A DNA stretch of 64,000 nucleotides from assembly GCF_902859875.1 (NCBI RefSeq), contig NZ_CADIKF010000008.1, positions 62,001 through 126,000 on the forward strand, read 5' to 3'. This stretch comes from Paraburkholderia solisilvae (GTDB lineage Bacteria > Pseudomonadota > Gammaproteobacteria > Burkholderiales > Burkholderiaceae). The translations under genes and the position numbers were made by a program. Shown here piece after piece: positions 16,268 through 25,627 of the stretch (position 1 is the stretch's first letter; each line of letters starts with the position of its first letter). Below the pieces are notes generated by a model. That model did no database searches and had not been told where the DNA came from. It was given only the letters and a program-made list of their open reading frames with translations.

Positions 16268-17692
16268 TCACGCCGCTGATCGCATGCACGACGCGACCAG
16301 CTTGCCGAGCGTAATCACCGCCTGTTCGATTCGCTCGTTCCACGGGTAGCTGTAGTTGAGCCGGATAAAATTGCGGTAGCTCGGTGTTGTCGAAAACATA
16401 TACCCGGGCCCGACCGTAATGCCGTTTTCGAGCGCGAGCTGATAAAGCCGCATCGAGTCGACCTCGGCCGGCATCTCGACCCACAGCACGTAGCCGCCCA
16501 CCGGCTCCGACATCTTCGTGCCTTCGGGAAAGAAACGCTTGACCATCGCCTTCATCAGACTGGCCTGCTGCGCGTACGCTTTGCGCAGCTTGCGCAGATG
16601 ATGGTCATAACTGTCATTCTTCAGATACTCGGCAATCGCGAGCTGCGGAATGGACGGCGTGGTCAGCGTATTGAGGAACTTGAGCTTTTCGACCTGCTCG
16701 CGGTAGCGCCCGGTAATCGCCCAGCCGATCCGGTACATCGCGGACAGGCTCTTCGAAAACGACGCGCAATGCAGCACGAGGCCTTTCTCGTCGTAAGACT
16801 TGAGCGCGGTCGGATGAGAGCCGCCGTAGTAGAGCTCGTGATACACGTCGTTTTCGATGGCCGGGACATCGTAGCGCGCGAGCAGTTCGACGAGTTCGCG
16901 CTTCTTGTCGTCGGGCATCTGGAAACCGAGCGGATTCTGGAAATTCGGCATCACCATGCATGCGCCGATCCGCTGCGTTTTCAGTATGTCGGCCAGCGCG
17001 CCGAGATCGATGCCTTCGCGCGGATGCGTCGCCACCTCGATCGCGCGCATGCCCATCCGTTCGATCGCGTGCAGCATCGCATAGAAGGTCGGCGATTCGA
17101 CCGCGATCACATCGCCGGGCTTCGCGACCGCCTGCAGACACAGATTGATCGCTTCGGTCGCACCGACCGTAATCACGATCTCGTTCGGATCGATCGACAG
17201 GCCGTTCTCGAGATAGCGCTTCGCGATCTGCCCGATCAGCGGCCGGGCGCCTGGCGGCAACTCCTCCGAGCCGTGCCACAGACCCGGACGCCGCGCGATC
17301 GCATTCGCGTACTGATTGATGCGCTGATACGGAAACGCGGACGGGTCCGGATACGGCGAGCCGAGCGGCACCGCTTCGTCGCTGCGGATCGAACGCAGCG
17401 TCGACAGCACGAGGCGGCTCACGTCCACTGACGCGGAAATCGCAAGCGGCTTCGACGGCGCAAGCCCGGCAGCAACGATCGGCCCATGCGGACGCACGAT
17501 ATAGCCGGATTGCGGGCGGCTTTCAATCACGCCGCGACTTTCGAGCAGCGCATACGCGCGCAACACGGTGGTAATGCTCAGGCGATGATGCTGGCTCGTG
17601 CGGCGTACCGAAGGAATCTTCTCGCCGGGCCGATAGACGCCCTGCGTGACGAGCGCCTCGATGTCGTCGGCCAGCTTCTCATAGAGTTTCAA
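16268..17692 (-). CDS. MocR-type regulator (GntR winged helix fused to aminotransferase-like domain)
   Basis: 474 residues from a TTG at 17692. The frame continues upstream into sequence with no protein character. Residues 1-70 are a GntR winged helix (LYEKLADDIEALVTQGVYRPGEKIPSVR, then GVIESRPQSGYIVRP). Residues 100-470 form a fold-type I PLP domain with the lysine that binds PLP at about 314 (HCASFSKSLSAMYRIGW), the FQNPLG motif and the DVYHELY region. PLP-binding MocR proteins sense ligands such as PLP itself. It is divergent from the molybdopterin oxidoreductase gene, a likely target. Confidence 0.88.
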   Translation of the reverse strand: MKLYEKLADDIEALVTQGVYRPGEKIPSVRRTSQHHRLSITTVLRAYALLESRGVIESRPQSGYIVRPHGPIVAAGLAPSKPLAISASVDVSRLVLSTLRSIRSDEAVPLGSPYPDPSAFPYQRINQYANAIARRPGLWHGSEELPPGARPLIGQIAKRYLENGLSIDPNEIVITVGATEAINLCLQAVAKPGDVIAVESPTFYAMLHAIERMGMRAIEVATHPREGIDLGALADILKTQRIGACMVMPNFQNPLGFQMPDDKKRELVELLARYDVPAIENDVYHELYYGGSHPTALKSYDEKGLVLHCASFSKSLSAMYRIGWAITGRYREQVEKLKFLNTLTTPSIPQLAIAEYLKNDSYDHHLRKLRKAYAQQASLMKAMVKRFFPEGTKMSEPVGGYVLWVEMPAEVDSMRLYQLALENGITVGPGYMFSTTPSYRNFIRLNYSYPWNERIEQAVITLGKLVASCMRSAA

Positions 17693-17993
17693 CGCCCTTT
17701 CTCCCCGGTGGCGGACGCGCCCCGTGCGCCGCCAGAGGCGCCGTTCGAGGCAATGAGCCGCATTGTGCCATCGCTTGCGCCTCGTCTGCTCGCGCTGTGC
17801 CCTTTTCGAGTGCAGCAACACTCGACTGTGCTCTTTGCTGATCGCCGGTTGTGTGTCTGCCCGGGCCGCTTGCGTCGCCCTACCATCGCCTTCATGGACC
17901 GCAATGCGTGGCGCCGTGCATCCAAACGGCACGGCACCCGGCAACGCCAGCCGGCGCGGCGGTTGCAAGCACATGCTTTCCGGAGTGAACGTC
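17693..17993. promoter_or_regulatory. Divergent MocR / oxidoreductase promoter region
   Basis: The gap separates the start of the MocR gene from the start of the oxidoreductase gene. Any MocR binding site should be here, but I could not pick out a clear pair of direct repeats by eye. Frames from both genes extend into it without protein character. Confidence 0.4.
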
Positions 17994-20300
17994 GTGGAAG
18001 AACTGAAGCAGGAAGGTCGCATCGAGCCTTACAAGCACGCAGCCGCGGGCTGGGGTGCGCTCAAGTACGTTGCGTTGAACCTGATCAAGGAAAAGGTCGC
18101 CGGCACCAACTACAAGACGCTGTTCCGCCAGAACCAGCCTGATGGATTCGATTGTCCGGGCTGCGCGTGGCCCGACCGCGAGAAGGCGTCCACCTTCGAG
18201 TTCTGTGAAAACGGCGTCAAAGCCGTGGCCGCGGAAGCCACCGGCAAGCGCGTGACGCCGGCGTTCTTCGCGGCGCACACGGTCGCCGAGTTGATGGAAC
18301 AAAGCGACTACGAACTCGAACAGCACGGCCGCATCACCGACCCGATGGTCTACGACCCGGTCACCGACAAATACAAGCCGATCGGCTGGGACGACGCGTA
18401 TCAGTTGATCGCGCGCCACCTGAACGCGCTCGACGACCCGCATCAGGCCGCGTTCTACACGTCGGGCCGCGCGAGCAACGAAGCGGCGTTTCTGTATCAG
18501 CTGTTCGTGCGGATGTACGGCACCAACAACTTCCCCGACTGCTCCAACATGTGCCACGAAGCGACGAGCCGCGGCTTGCCCGGCACGGTCGGCGTCGGCA
18601 AGGGCACCGTGCTGCTCGACGACTTCGAGCATGCGGACACGATCCTCGTGTTCGGCCAGAACCCCGCGACGAACCACCCGCGCATGCTCGGCGAACTGCG
18701 CGAATGCGCGAAGCGCGGCGCGACCATCGTCTCGATCAATCCGCTGCGCGAGCGCGGCCTCGAACGCTTCACGAGCCCGCAGCATCCGCTCGAAATGCTG
18801 GTCGGCGGCAGCACGAAAATCGCGTCGACGTTTATCCGGCCGACACTCGGCGGCGACTTCGCGTTGCTCAAGGGCGTCGCGAAACGCCTCGTCGAAATGG
18901 ACGATGCGGCGCAGGCGGCCGGCGCCGAACGCGTGCTCGACGTCGAGTTCCTCGACGCGCATACGTCGAACTTCCCCGCGTTTGCCGACGACCTGCGCGC
19001 CGAATCGTGGGACCTGCTGATCGAGGAATCGGGCGTGCCGTTCGCCGAAATCGATGCGCTCACGCAGATCTACGCGAAGGGCCGCCGCGTCATCTCGTGC
19101 TGGGGCATGGGCCTCACGCAGCACAAGAACTCGGTCGCGACGATCCACATGCTGTCCAACGTGATGATGATGCGCGGCAATATCGGCCGCGAAGGCGCGG
19201 GCCTGTGCCCGGTGCGCGGCCATTCGAACGTGCAGGGCAACCGCACGGTCGGCATCGAGGACAAGCCGACCCAGGCGTTCCTCGATCGGCTCGGCAAGGC
19301 GTTCGACTTCGAACCGCCGCGCGAACACGGCCTCGATGTGGTCGAGACGATTGCCGAAATGCTCGAAGGCAAGGTGAAGGTGCTGATCGGCCTCGGCGGC
19401 AACTTCTCGATCGCGACGCCCGATACGCCGCGCACGTGGGAAGCGCTGCGCATGTGCGAGCTGTCGGTGCATATCACGACCAAGCTGAACCGCAGCCACC
19501 TCGTGCGCGGCAAGGAAGCGCTGATCCTGCCGACGCTCGGCCGCACCGAAATCGACGTGCAGGGCGGCCATGCGCAAGGCGTGACCGTCGAAGATTCGAT
19601 GTCGATGGTGCACGTGTCGTACGGCATGAATATTCCGGCATCGAAAAACCTGCAGTCGGAAATCGCGATCGTCGCCGGCATCGCGCACGCGACGCTCGGC
19701 AGCAAGAAAGTGCCGTGGCTCGGGTACGCGGAAGACTACGCGCGGATTCGCGACGCGATCGAAAAGAGTATCGACGGGTTCGACGGCTACAACGAGCGCA
19801 TCAAGCAACCCGGCGGCTTCCGGCTGCGTATCGCGTCGAGCGAGCGGATCTGGCTCACGCCGACCGGCAAGGCGCAGTTCATCGTGCACCCGGTCGAGCG
19901 CGACACGCCGATCAAGCGCGCGCAGGCGCTGCATGGCCAGCGCGTGATGACGCTGATGACGACGCGCTCGCACGACCAGTACAACACGACGATCTACGCG
20001 CTGGACGACCGCTATCGCGGCGTGTACGGCCAGCGGCGCGTGGTGTTCGTCAATGCGGAAGACCTGAAGATGCTGGGTCTCGCGGCAGGCGAATGGGTCG
20101 ATATGGAAACCGTGTGGGAGGATGGCGTCGAGCGCCGCGCCGACCGCTTCCTGCTGGTCGAATACGACATTCCGCGCGGCTGCATCGGCGCGTATTACCC
20201 TGAAACCAATCCGCTCGTGCCGCTGCACAGCGTCGGCGACATCAGCAATACGCCGACGTCGAAGTCGGTGCCGGTGCTGCTGCATCGGCGCGCGGCGTAG
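17994..20300 (+). CDS. FdhF/YdeP-family molybdopterin oxidoreductase
   Basis: Start taken as GTG 17994, where GGAGTGA lies five bases upstream; ATG 17973 in the same frame is possible. The 768-residue product matches the YdeP-like family in length. DCPGCAWPD (C54, C57) and FEFC near residue 75 form the [4Fe-4S] site. NMCHEATS holds the position of the active-site Cys of formate dehydrogenase. ILVFGQNPATNHPRM and NRSHLVRGKEALILP are bis-MGD contact regions. The C-terminal MopB domain includes LMTTRSHDQYNTTIY. The physiological substrate is unknown; a role in acid resistance is reported for E. coli YdeP. MoaA is nearby and MocR is divergent. Confidence 0.88.
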   Translation: MEELKQEGRIEPYKHAAAGWGALKYVALNLIKEKVAGTNYKTLFRQNQPDGFDCPGCAWPDREKASTFEFCENGVKAVAAEATGKRVTPAFFAAHTVAELMEQSDYELEQHGRITDPMVYDPVTDKYKPIGWDDAYQLIARHLNALDDPHQAAFYTSGRASNEAAFLYQLFVRMYGTNNFPDCSNMCHEATSRGLPGTVGVGKGTVLLDDFEHADTILVFGQNPATNHPRMLGELRECAKRGATIVSINPLRERGLERFTSPQHPLEMLVGGSTKIASTFIRPTLGGDFALLKGVAKRLVEMDDAAQAAGAERVLDVEFLDAHTSNFPAFADDLRAESWDLLIEESGVPFAEIDALTQIYAKGRRVISCWGMGLTQHKNSVATIHMLSNVMMMRGNIGREGAGLCPVRGHSNVQGNRTVGIEDKPTQAFLDRLGKAFDFEPPREHGLDVVETIAEMLEGKVKVLIGLGGNFSIATPDTPRTWEALRMCELSVHITTKLNRSHLVRGKEALILPTLGRTEIDVQGGHAQGVTVEDSMSMVHVSYGMNIPASKNLQSEIAIVAGIAHATLGSKKVPWLGYAEDYARIRDAIEKSIDGFDGYNERIKQPGGFRLRIASSERIWLTPTGKAQFIVHPVERDTPIKRAQALHGQRVMTLMTTRSHDQYNTTIYALDDRYRGVYGQRRVVFVNAEDLKMLGLAAGEWVDMETVWEDGVERRADRFLLVEYDIPRGCIGAYYPETNPLVPLHSVGDISNTPTSKSVPVLLHRRAA

Positions 20301-20341
20301 GTTCCCCGCTGCGACATCGAGGTTGCGAGCGAAGTGACCGG

Positions 20342-20366
20342 GCTGTTCGGCAAACTGCCGAACAGC
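20342..20366. repeat. Perfect 11-bp hairpin after the oxidoreductase gene
   Basis: GCTGTTCGGCA (20342-20352), a three-base loop AAC, then TGCCGAACAGC. It lies 42 bases past the oxidoreductase stop and could help end that transcript, although no T-tract follows. Confidence 0.5.
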
Positions 20367-20504
20367 TTGCCGCTCGACGCGCTGACGCGCGACTTCGAAC
20401 GCTCGCTGCTCGATCCATGCGGCGAGACGACATCGGCGCCGTGGAGCGCCGGCCGTGGGCTATCGATTGACGTCGCGCCACCCCGGTGCGATTGCGCAGC
20501 GAGC

Positions 20505-21389
20505 TCACCCCGACCGCGCGGGCGTCCGCACAATCTGATCGATCAGGCTTTTGACCGCCGGCGCACGCTCGAACCGGCGAAACACGGCCGCCACTTCGGA
20601 CAGAATCGGCTCGCCCGCAATCTCCTTGAACACGACGTTCGGCACATCCACCGCCCTCGATAGCACATTCGGCACGATGCCGACGCCCGCGCCCAGCGAC
20701 ACTTCGGTCAGCACCGCCAGCAAGCCGCCCGGCGCGCCGCCGATGGCCGGACTGAAGCGTCCGCGCCGCGCCAGTTCGAGCGTGCCCTCGCGCTGCTCCG
20801 GCATCACGAAGGTTTCGCCGGCGAACGCTTTCGATCTGATCGGCGACTGCGCCTGCGCAAGCAGATGCTCGGCCGGCAGCGCCGCGCAAAAGCGGTCGTG
20901 CAGCAATACGTGCGTGCGCAACGAATGGGTCAACTCGATCGGCAAGCGTACAAACGCGATATCGACACGGCCGTCTTCGAGCAGTTGCGGCAACTCGACC
21001 ATCGGAAACTCGCGCGCATCGATCAACACGTGCGGCCGCGCCTCGCGAAACGTGCGCACCTGATATTGCAGCACACCGCTGAACGCCGCTGAGCCGACAA
21101 AGCCCAGATTCACGCGGCCGAGTTCGCCGCGGCCCGCGCGGCGGCCGATGTTCAGTGCCCGCTCGAACTGCTCGAGCGCCGCGCGCGCTTCGACCAGAAA
21201 CGCCTCGCCAGCCTGCGTCAATGCAACGGAGCGCCTCGTGCGGGTAAAGAGCTGGGTATCGAGCGTGCGTTCGATCTGCTGGATCTGCACCGTGAGCGTG
21301 GGTGCCGCAATGCCCAGCCATTCCGCGGCCTGGCCGAAATGCAATTGCTCGGCGACCGCGACAAAATAACGTAAGTGTCTTAGTTCCAC
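20505..21389 (-). CDS. LysR-family transcriptional regulator
   Basis: 294 residues, standard for LysR. It starts at a GTG at 21389 with GGAAG upstream. MELRHLRYFVAVAEQLHFGQAAEWLGIAAPTLTVQIQQIE is the N-terminal winged helix; the rest is a periplasmic-binding-like sensor domain (LGFVGSAAFSGVLQYQV, VDIAFVRLP). It is divergent from the DHA2 efflux gene, and a symmetrical T-N11-A type site lies between them, so it probably regulates that pump. Confidence 0.92.
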   Translation of the reverse strand: MELRHLRYFVAVAEQLHFGQAAEWLGIAAPTLTVQIQQIERTLDTQLFTRTRRSVALTQAGEAFLVEARAALEQFERALNIGRRAGRGELGRVNLGFVGSAAFSGVLQYQVRTFREARPHVLIDAREFPMVELPQLLEDGRVDIAFVRLPIELTHSLRTHVLLHDRFCAALPAEHLLAQAQSPIRSKAFAGETFVMPEQREGTLELARRGRFSPAIGGAPGGLLAVLTEVSLGAGVGIVPNVLSRAVDVPNVVFKEIAGEPILSEVAAVFRRFERAPAVKSLIDQIVRTPARSG

Positions 21390-21409
21390 GGCGCTTCCAT
21401 GCTCATTCT

Positions 21410-21426
21410 ATTAGGTAGAAACTAAT
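21410..21426. promoter_or_regulatory. Candidate LysR box (T-N11-A dyad)
   Basis: ATTAG, seven bases, then CTAAT: a perfect dyad containing a T-N11-A core, the usual recognition form of LysR proteins. It lies 21 bases upstream of the LysR start, in the divergent region shared with the DHA2 transporter gene. Inferred from symmetry and position. Confidence 0.5.
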
Positions 21427-21583
21427 TATATTGGCAAACGCCGATAATGAAACAAATGGCCGACACTGGTTCAATGATGACCTGTGCACCGCCGTTTCCA
21501 GCCGCTTCGCGTGACCGTACAGGCATTCGTCTGCCCGCGACCGCGCGCATCGCATCACACCGCACTGCAACGCAAAGGTCTCC

Positions 21584-23104
21584 ATGAGTTCGATTTCCGC
21601 CGCGCCGACGATGTCGCGCAACACCTCTCTACTGCTGACCGCTTCGCTCGGCTGCGCGATGACCGTGCTGGATACGAACGTGGTCGGCATCGTGCTGCCG
21701 TCGATCGCGCGCGACCTGAACGCATCGTTTGCCGATATCGAATGGGTGATCAGCGCGTACGTGTTGTGCTTCGCCTCGCTGCTGCTGCCGGCCGGCTCGA
21801 TCGCCGACCGTTTCGGCCGAAAACGGGTGTTCATCACCGGCATCACGCTGTTCGCGCTCGCGTCGCTCGCGTGCGGCCTCGCGCCGACTGCACAGGCGCT
21901 GTATGTGGCGCGGGCGCTGCAAGGCGTCGGCGCCGCGCTCCAGCTCGCGCCGGCGCTCGCGGTCATCGGCCATGCCTTCCATGGCGAAAACGAACGCGCG
22001 CGGGCATGGGCCATCTGGGGCGGCATCATGGGGCTGACCATGGTCGTGTCGCCGTTGATCGGCGGCGTGATCAACGCGCTGCTCGGCTGGCGCTGGGCGT
22101 TCAATATCAATGTGCCGATCTGCGCGGCGCTCGCCATCGCGGTGTTCAAGATCGTCGACGAATCGCGCGACCCGACGCCGCGTACGCTCGACTTTCCAGG
22201 CATCGCGCTGTTCGCGTCCGCAATGTTCGGGCTCACGTGGGCGCTGATTCTCGGGCCGGAGCGCGGCTGGACCAGCGCAGCGGTCGTGCTGCGCGCGCTC
22301 GCCGGGCTGTGCCTGTTCGCGCTGTTCGCAACCGTCGAGCGCCGTCGCGCGCATCCGATGCTCGATCTCACGCTGTTTCGTTCGTGGCCGTTCGTCGGCG
22401 CGATCGTCGCAATGTTTGCGTATGCCGCGTGCGCGCAGGTAATGGCGTCGCTGCTGCCGCTCTTTCTGCAGAACGCACGCGGCGAAAGCGCGCTCGATGC
22501 CGGCGTCGGCATGCTGCCGTTCGCGCTCGCGATGCTCCTGCTGCCGATGGTGGGCCGCCGGCTCGGCCGCTACCTCGCGCCCTATCAGATCCTTACGCTC
22601 GGCCTGGTGATCGTCGGCTGCGGCAACGCGGTGATGAGCGTGGCCGCGCACGCCGACGGACTGACCATACTGATCGCCGGCATGGCGCTGCTCGGCAGCG
22701 GCGGCGGCCTGCTCAACGGCGAGACGCAGAAAGCGATCATGGGCACCGTGCCGCGCGATCGCGCGGGCATGGCGTCGGGCATCAGCACGACGTCGCGTTT
22801 CTCAGGCATCCTGCTCGGTTTTTCCGGACTCGGCGCGGTGCTGGCCGTCGGCGTGCACAACGCGGTGCTGCGCAATCTCGCTGACGCACAGGTGCCCGCC
22901 GCGCCCGGCTTCGTCGACCGCATCGTCGCCGGCGACTTCGAACGCGCGACACAGTTGTATCCGCAATCAATCGCCCGCAGCGTCGCGCGGCTGGCCCGCG
23001 CCGGCTACGGCGTGGGCTTCGGTCATGCGTTCCTGGCCGCGGCGGTGGTCGCGCTGGCAGCCGCGGGAATCGTATTCTGCTCGATGCGGCGCAGCGCGCG
23101 ATAA
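21584..23104 (+). CDS. DHA2-family (EmrB/QacA-type) MFS efflux transporter
   Basis: 506 residues with about 14 membrane segments, as expected for DHA2 drug/proton antiporters. Motif A-like GSIADRFGRKRVFI (around residue 80), the LDTNVV motif in the first segment (about residues 29-34) and GGVINALLGWRWAFNINVP (motif C region) are present. It probably exports drugs or metabolites using the proton gradient. LysR lies divergently, and a MocR gene follows 24 bases after its stop, suggesting an efflux operon with a MocR regulator and a methionine sulfoxide reductase. Confidence 0.9.
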   Translation: MSSISAAPTMSRNTSLLLTASLGCAMTVLDTNVVGIVLPSIARDLNASFADIEWVISAYVLCFASLLLPAGSIADRFGRKRVFITGITLFALASLACGLAPTAQALYVARALQGVGAALQLAPALAVIGHAFHGENERARAWAIWGGIMGLTMVVSPLIGGVINALLGWRWAFNINVPICAALAIAVFKIVDESRDPTPRTLDFPGIALFASAMFGLTWALILGPERGWTSAAVVLRALAGLCLFALFATVERRRAHPMLDLTLFRSWPFVGAIVAMFAYAACAQVMASLLPLFLQNARGESALDAGVGMLPFALAMLLLPMVGRRLGRYLAPYQILTLGLVIVGCGNAVMSVAAHADGLTILIAGMALLGSGGGLLNGETQKAIMGTVPRDRAGMASGISTTSRFSGILLGFSGLGAVLAVGVHNAVLRNLADAQVPAAPGFVDRIVAGDFERATQLYPQSIARSVARLARAGYGVGFGHAFLAAAVVALAAAGIVFCSMRRSAR

Positions 23105-23128
23105 TGTCATGCGCGCATCCGCGCGCTC

Positions 23129-24562
23129 ATGACAATAATCGCGATGACACGTTACGAAGTACTCGCCAATACGATGGCGGCTGAGATCCGCTCGGGGAGC
23201 CTCGCGGTAGGCGCGCGCATGCCTTCGCTGCGTCAGGTGATCGCACAGCATGGCGTGAGCCAGTCAACCGTGTTTCGTGCGTACTACCTGCTCGAAGAGT
23301 GGGGGCTGATCCGCGCGCAGGAGCGCTCCGGCTATTACGTCGCGCCGGGCGCGGCGATCGCGCGCGGCAACGCGCACGCACAGGCCAAGGCGCCCGCCGA
23401 ACCGGCGAAGGTCGACATCAGCAATCTGGTGTTTTCGGTGCTTGACGCGGCGAAGCATCCGGGCATCGTGCCGCTCGGTTCCGCGTTTCCGTCACCGCTA
23501 CTGTTTCCGCTTCAGCGCCTCGCGAAGTCGCTCGGCCAGGCTGCGCGTTTCGTGAGCCCCTGGAACAGCGTGGCCGATTTGCCGCCCGGCAATGAAACGC
23601 TGCGCAGCCAGATTGCGCTGCGCTACCTCGGCATGGGCATCGCCCAGCCACTCGACGAGATTGTCGTCACCAATGGCGCGCTCGAGGCGCTGAATCTCTG
23701 TCTGATGGCGGTCACGCGTCCGGGCGACGTCGTCGCGATCGAATCGCCCGGCTTTTACGCGGCTTTGCAGGCCATCGAACGCCTCGATCTGCGCGCCGTC
23801 GAGATTCCGGTCGACCCGCGCACCGGGCTCGACCTCGACGCGCTTGCGCATGCGCTGCAGACCTATCCGGTGCGCGCATGCTGGTTTATGACCAACTTCC
23901 AGAATCCGACCGGCGTCACGCTCACGGTCGAGAAAAAGAAGGCGCTCGTCGACATGCTCGATCGGCACGATGTGCCGCTGATCGAGGACGACGTATACGG
24001 CGAATTGCATTTTCAGGCTGACTATCCGCTGCCGGCGCGCGCGTTCGATACGCGCGGAATGGTGATGCATTGCAGCTCTTTCACGAAGACGCTCGCGCCC
24101 GGCTATCGGATCGGCTGGGTCGCGGCGGGCAAGTTTGCCGACAAGGTGCAGAAGCTCAAACTGATGACGACGCTGTCGTCGAGCATTCCGGTGCAGGCCG
24201 GCCTTGCCGACTATCTTCAGCACGGCGGGTACGACCGGCACCTGCGCAAGCTGCGCTCGGCACTGCTCGCGCAACTGGCGAGCATGGACGCCGCGATCCG
24301 GCGCTGGCTGCCGCCGGGCGTGAAGTGGGCGCGGCCCGAAGGCGGCTACTTTATCTGGCTCGAGTTTCCCGAACCGATCGACGCGATGGAACTGCATCGA
24401 CTGGCAATCGAACAAGGCATCAGCGTCGCGCCAGGGCCGATGTTTTCCGCGGCACGCGCGTTTGAGAATTGCGTGCGGCTCAATTTCGGGCACCCGTGGA
24501 GCGCAAAGATCGATGACGCACTGCGCGTGCTCGGCGAACTGATACATCGCGTGAAGCGCTAA
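23129..24562 (+). CDS. Second MocR-type regulator (GntR winged helix fused to PLP domain)
   Basis: 477 residues from ATG 23129; ATG 23144 (MTRYEVLANTMAAEIRSG) is an equally good start. Residues 6-75 are the GntR winged helix (MPSLRQVIAQHGVSQSTVFRAYYLLEEWGLI). Residues 100-470 are the aminotransferase-like domain, with the PLP lysine at about 320 (HCSSFTKTLAPGYRIGW) and FQNPTG. It resembles the MocR at 16268 but is distinct. It lies in a plus-strand cluster after the efflux gene and before the fRMsr gene. Confidence 0.88.
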   Translation: MTIIAMTRYEVLANTMAAEIRSGSLAVGARMPSLRQVIAQHGVSQSTVFRAYYLLEEWGLIRAQERSGYYVAPGAAIARGNAHAQAKAPAEPAKVDISNLVFSVLDAAKHPGIVPLGSAFPSPLLFPLQRLAKSLGQAARFVSPWNSVADLPPGNETLRSQIALRYLGMGIAQPLDEIVVTNGALEALNLCLMAVTRPGDVVAIESPGFYAALQAIERLDLRAVEIPVDPRTGLDLDALAHALQTYPVRACWFMTNFQNPTGVTLTVEKKKALVDMLDRHDVPLIEDDVYGELHFQADYPLPARAFDTRGMVMHCSSFTKTLAPGYRIGWVAAGKFADKVQKLKLMTTLSSSIPVQAGLADYLQHGGYDRHLRKLRSALLAQLASMDAAIRRWLPPGVKWARPEGGYFIWLEFPEPIDAMELHRLAIEQGISVAPGPMFSAARAFENCVRLNFGHPWSAKIDDALRVLGELIHRVKR

Positions 24563-24592
24563 CCCCTTTGAGATTTCGACGAGGTCATTCCC

Positions 24593-25093
24593 ATGTTCGA
24601 CGCAACCATTGCCACTGATTTGCCGAAGCCGGCGTTCTATGCCGAACTCGAGCAACAGGCCCGTGCGCTGCTAGCGGGCGAGTCGAACCAGGTCGCCAAT
24701 GCGGCCAATTTCTCGGCACTGCTTTATCACGCGATGCCGCTGCTCAATTGGGCGGGCTTCTATTTTCTGATCGACGGCGAACTGGTCGTCGGTCCGTTTC
24801 AAGGCAAACCGGCCTGTGTCCGTATTGCGATCGGGCGCGGCGTATGCGGCACCGCCGCCGCGACGAAACAGACCCAACTGGTGCCGGACGTGCATGCGTT
24901 CGCGGATCACATTGCATGCGATGCGGCATCGCAATCGGAAATCGTGATTCCCTTAATCACGCGAGCCGGTGAACTGCTCGGCGTGCTGGATCTGGACAGC
25001 CCTGTGCCGGCGCGCTTCGATGAAGAGGACAGGAAGGGATTGGAAGCCCTTGCGCGTGTGTTTGTCGAATCGATCGACGGGTCATTGCGGTAA
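24593..25093 (+). CDS. msrC: Free methionine-(R)-sulfoxide reductase (GAF domain)
   Basis: 166 residues. The whole protein is one GAF domain of the fRMsr type. The three Cys of the E. coli enzyme are present as C75 (GKPACVRI), C85 (GRGVCGT) and C109 (DHIACD), with the usual spacing, and EIVIPLI and LLGVLDLDSP motifs follow. It reduces free methionine (R)-sulfoxide using thioredoxin in the cytoplasm, an antioxidant and recycling role. It follows the MocR gene by 30 bases and is likely cotranscribed with the efflux pump. Confidence 0.9.
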   Translation: MFDATIATDLPKPAFYAELEQQARALLAGESNQVANAANFSALLYHAMPLLNWAGFYFLIDGELVVGPFQGKPACVRIAIGRGVCGTAAATKQTQLVPDVHAFADHIACDAASQSEIVIPLITRAGELLGVLDLDSPVPARFDEEDRKGLEALARVFVESIDGSLR

Positions 25094-25155
25094 TTCGGCA
25101 TCGAGAAGGAGTGGGGACGCGCCGTCCCCCGCTCTCCGTCACGCATTTCCGTCTC

Positions 25156-25575
25156 TTAACCGCCGAAGTAAGGCACGCAAAAGCTAGCGGGACCGACGCA
25201 TTCGTTGCCTGGACGATGATGTGCCGGCTTGCGCGAACCGCTCGCGCTCGATCCGGACATGTCGGCGCCCATACTGTCCGCCGACATCGCTTCATTGCTT
25301 CGCGCGTCAGCAACCGCGTTGCCGGTTTCACCGCCGCTACCCGTCCCGCCGACCGCAGCCGTGCGTCCGGCATCCTGCGCGGCGATCTTCGCTTCAGCGG
25401 CCTGGATATCGGCCGGATAGTTGACGTTCTCACCCGCCGACGGGTCGTAACCCGCCCGTTCGAGACGCGCGAGCTCAGCCTCGACTTGCGCACGCGTGGG
25501 CGAGCTTTGCGCGAAAGCTAAAGCGGGACTTGCGATGGCGCTGACCGCTAAGGTCAGATAGACAAGCGTCTTCAT
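25156..25575 (-). CDS. DUF4148 secreted protein with CVGPxSFC tail
   Basis: 139 residues from ATG 25575 (AAGGAATTC upstream). Signal peptide MKTLVYLTLAVSAIASPALAFA, then the DUF4148 segment (SPTRAQVEAELARLERAGYDP, NVNYPADIQAAEAKIAAQ), a Gly/Ser/Met-rich linker and the C-terminal tail ECVGPASFCVPYFGG. DUF4148 proteins are small periplasmic or secreted proteins abundant in Burkholderia with no known function. The neighbour at 25628 is a paralogue with the same layout, read in the same direction, so the two may be cotranscribed. Confidence 0.82.
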   Translation of the reverse strand: MKTLVYLTLAVSAIASPALAFAQSSPTRAQVEAELARLERAGYDPSAGENVNYPADIQAAEAKIAAQDAGRTAAVGGTGSGGETGNAVADARSNEAMSADSMGADMSGSSASGSRKPAHHRPGNECVGPASFCVPYFGG

Positions 25576-25627
25576 GATTTGAATTCCTTGATTCGTCAAA
25601 AGGTATTCATTGCCGGAGAACTGCGCA

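Noticed and set aside
20320..20500. Possible remnant coding sequence after the oxidoreductase gene
   Set aside because: One forward frame reads plausibly for about 50 codons, but there is no start, no ribosome site and no known relative. It contains the 11-bp hairpin, so I treat it as intergenic.
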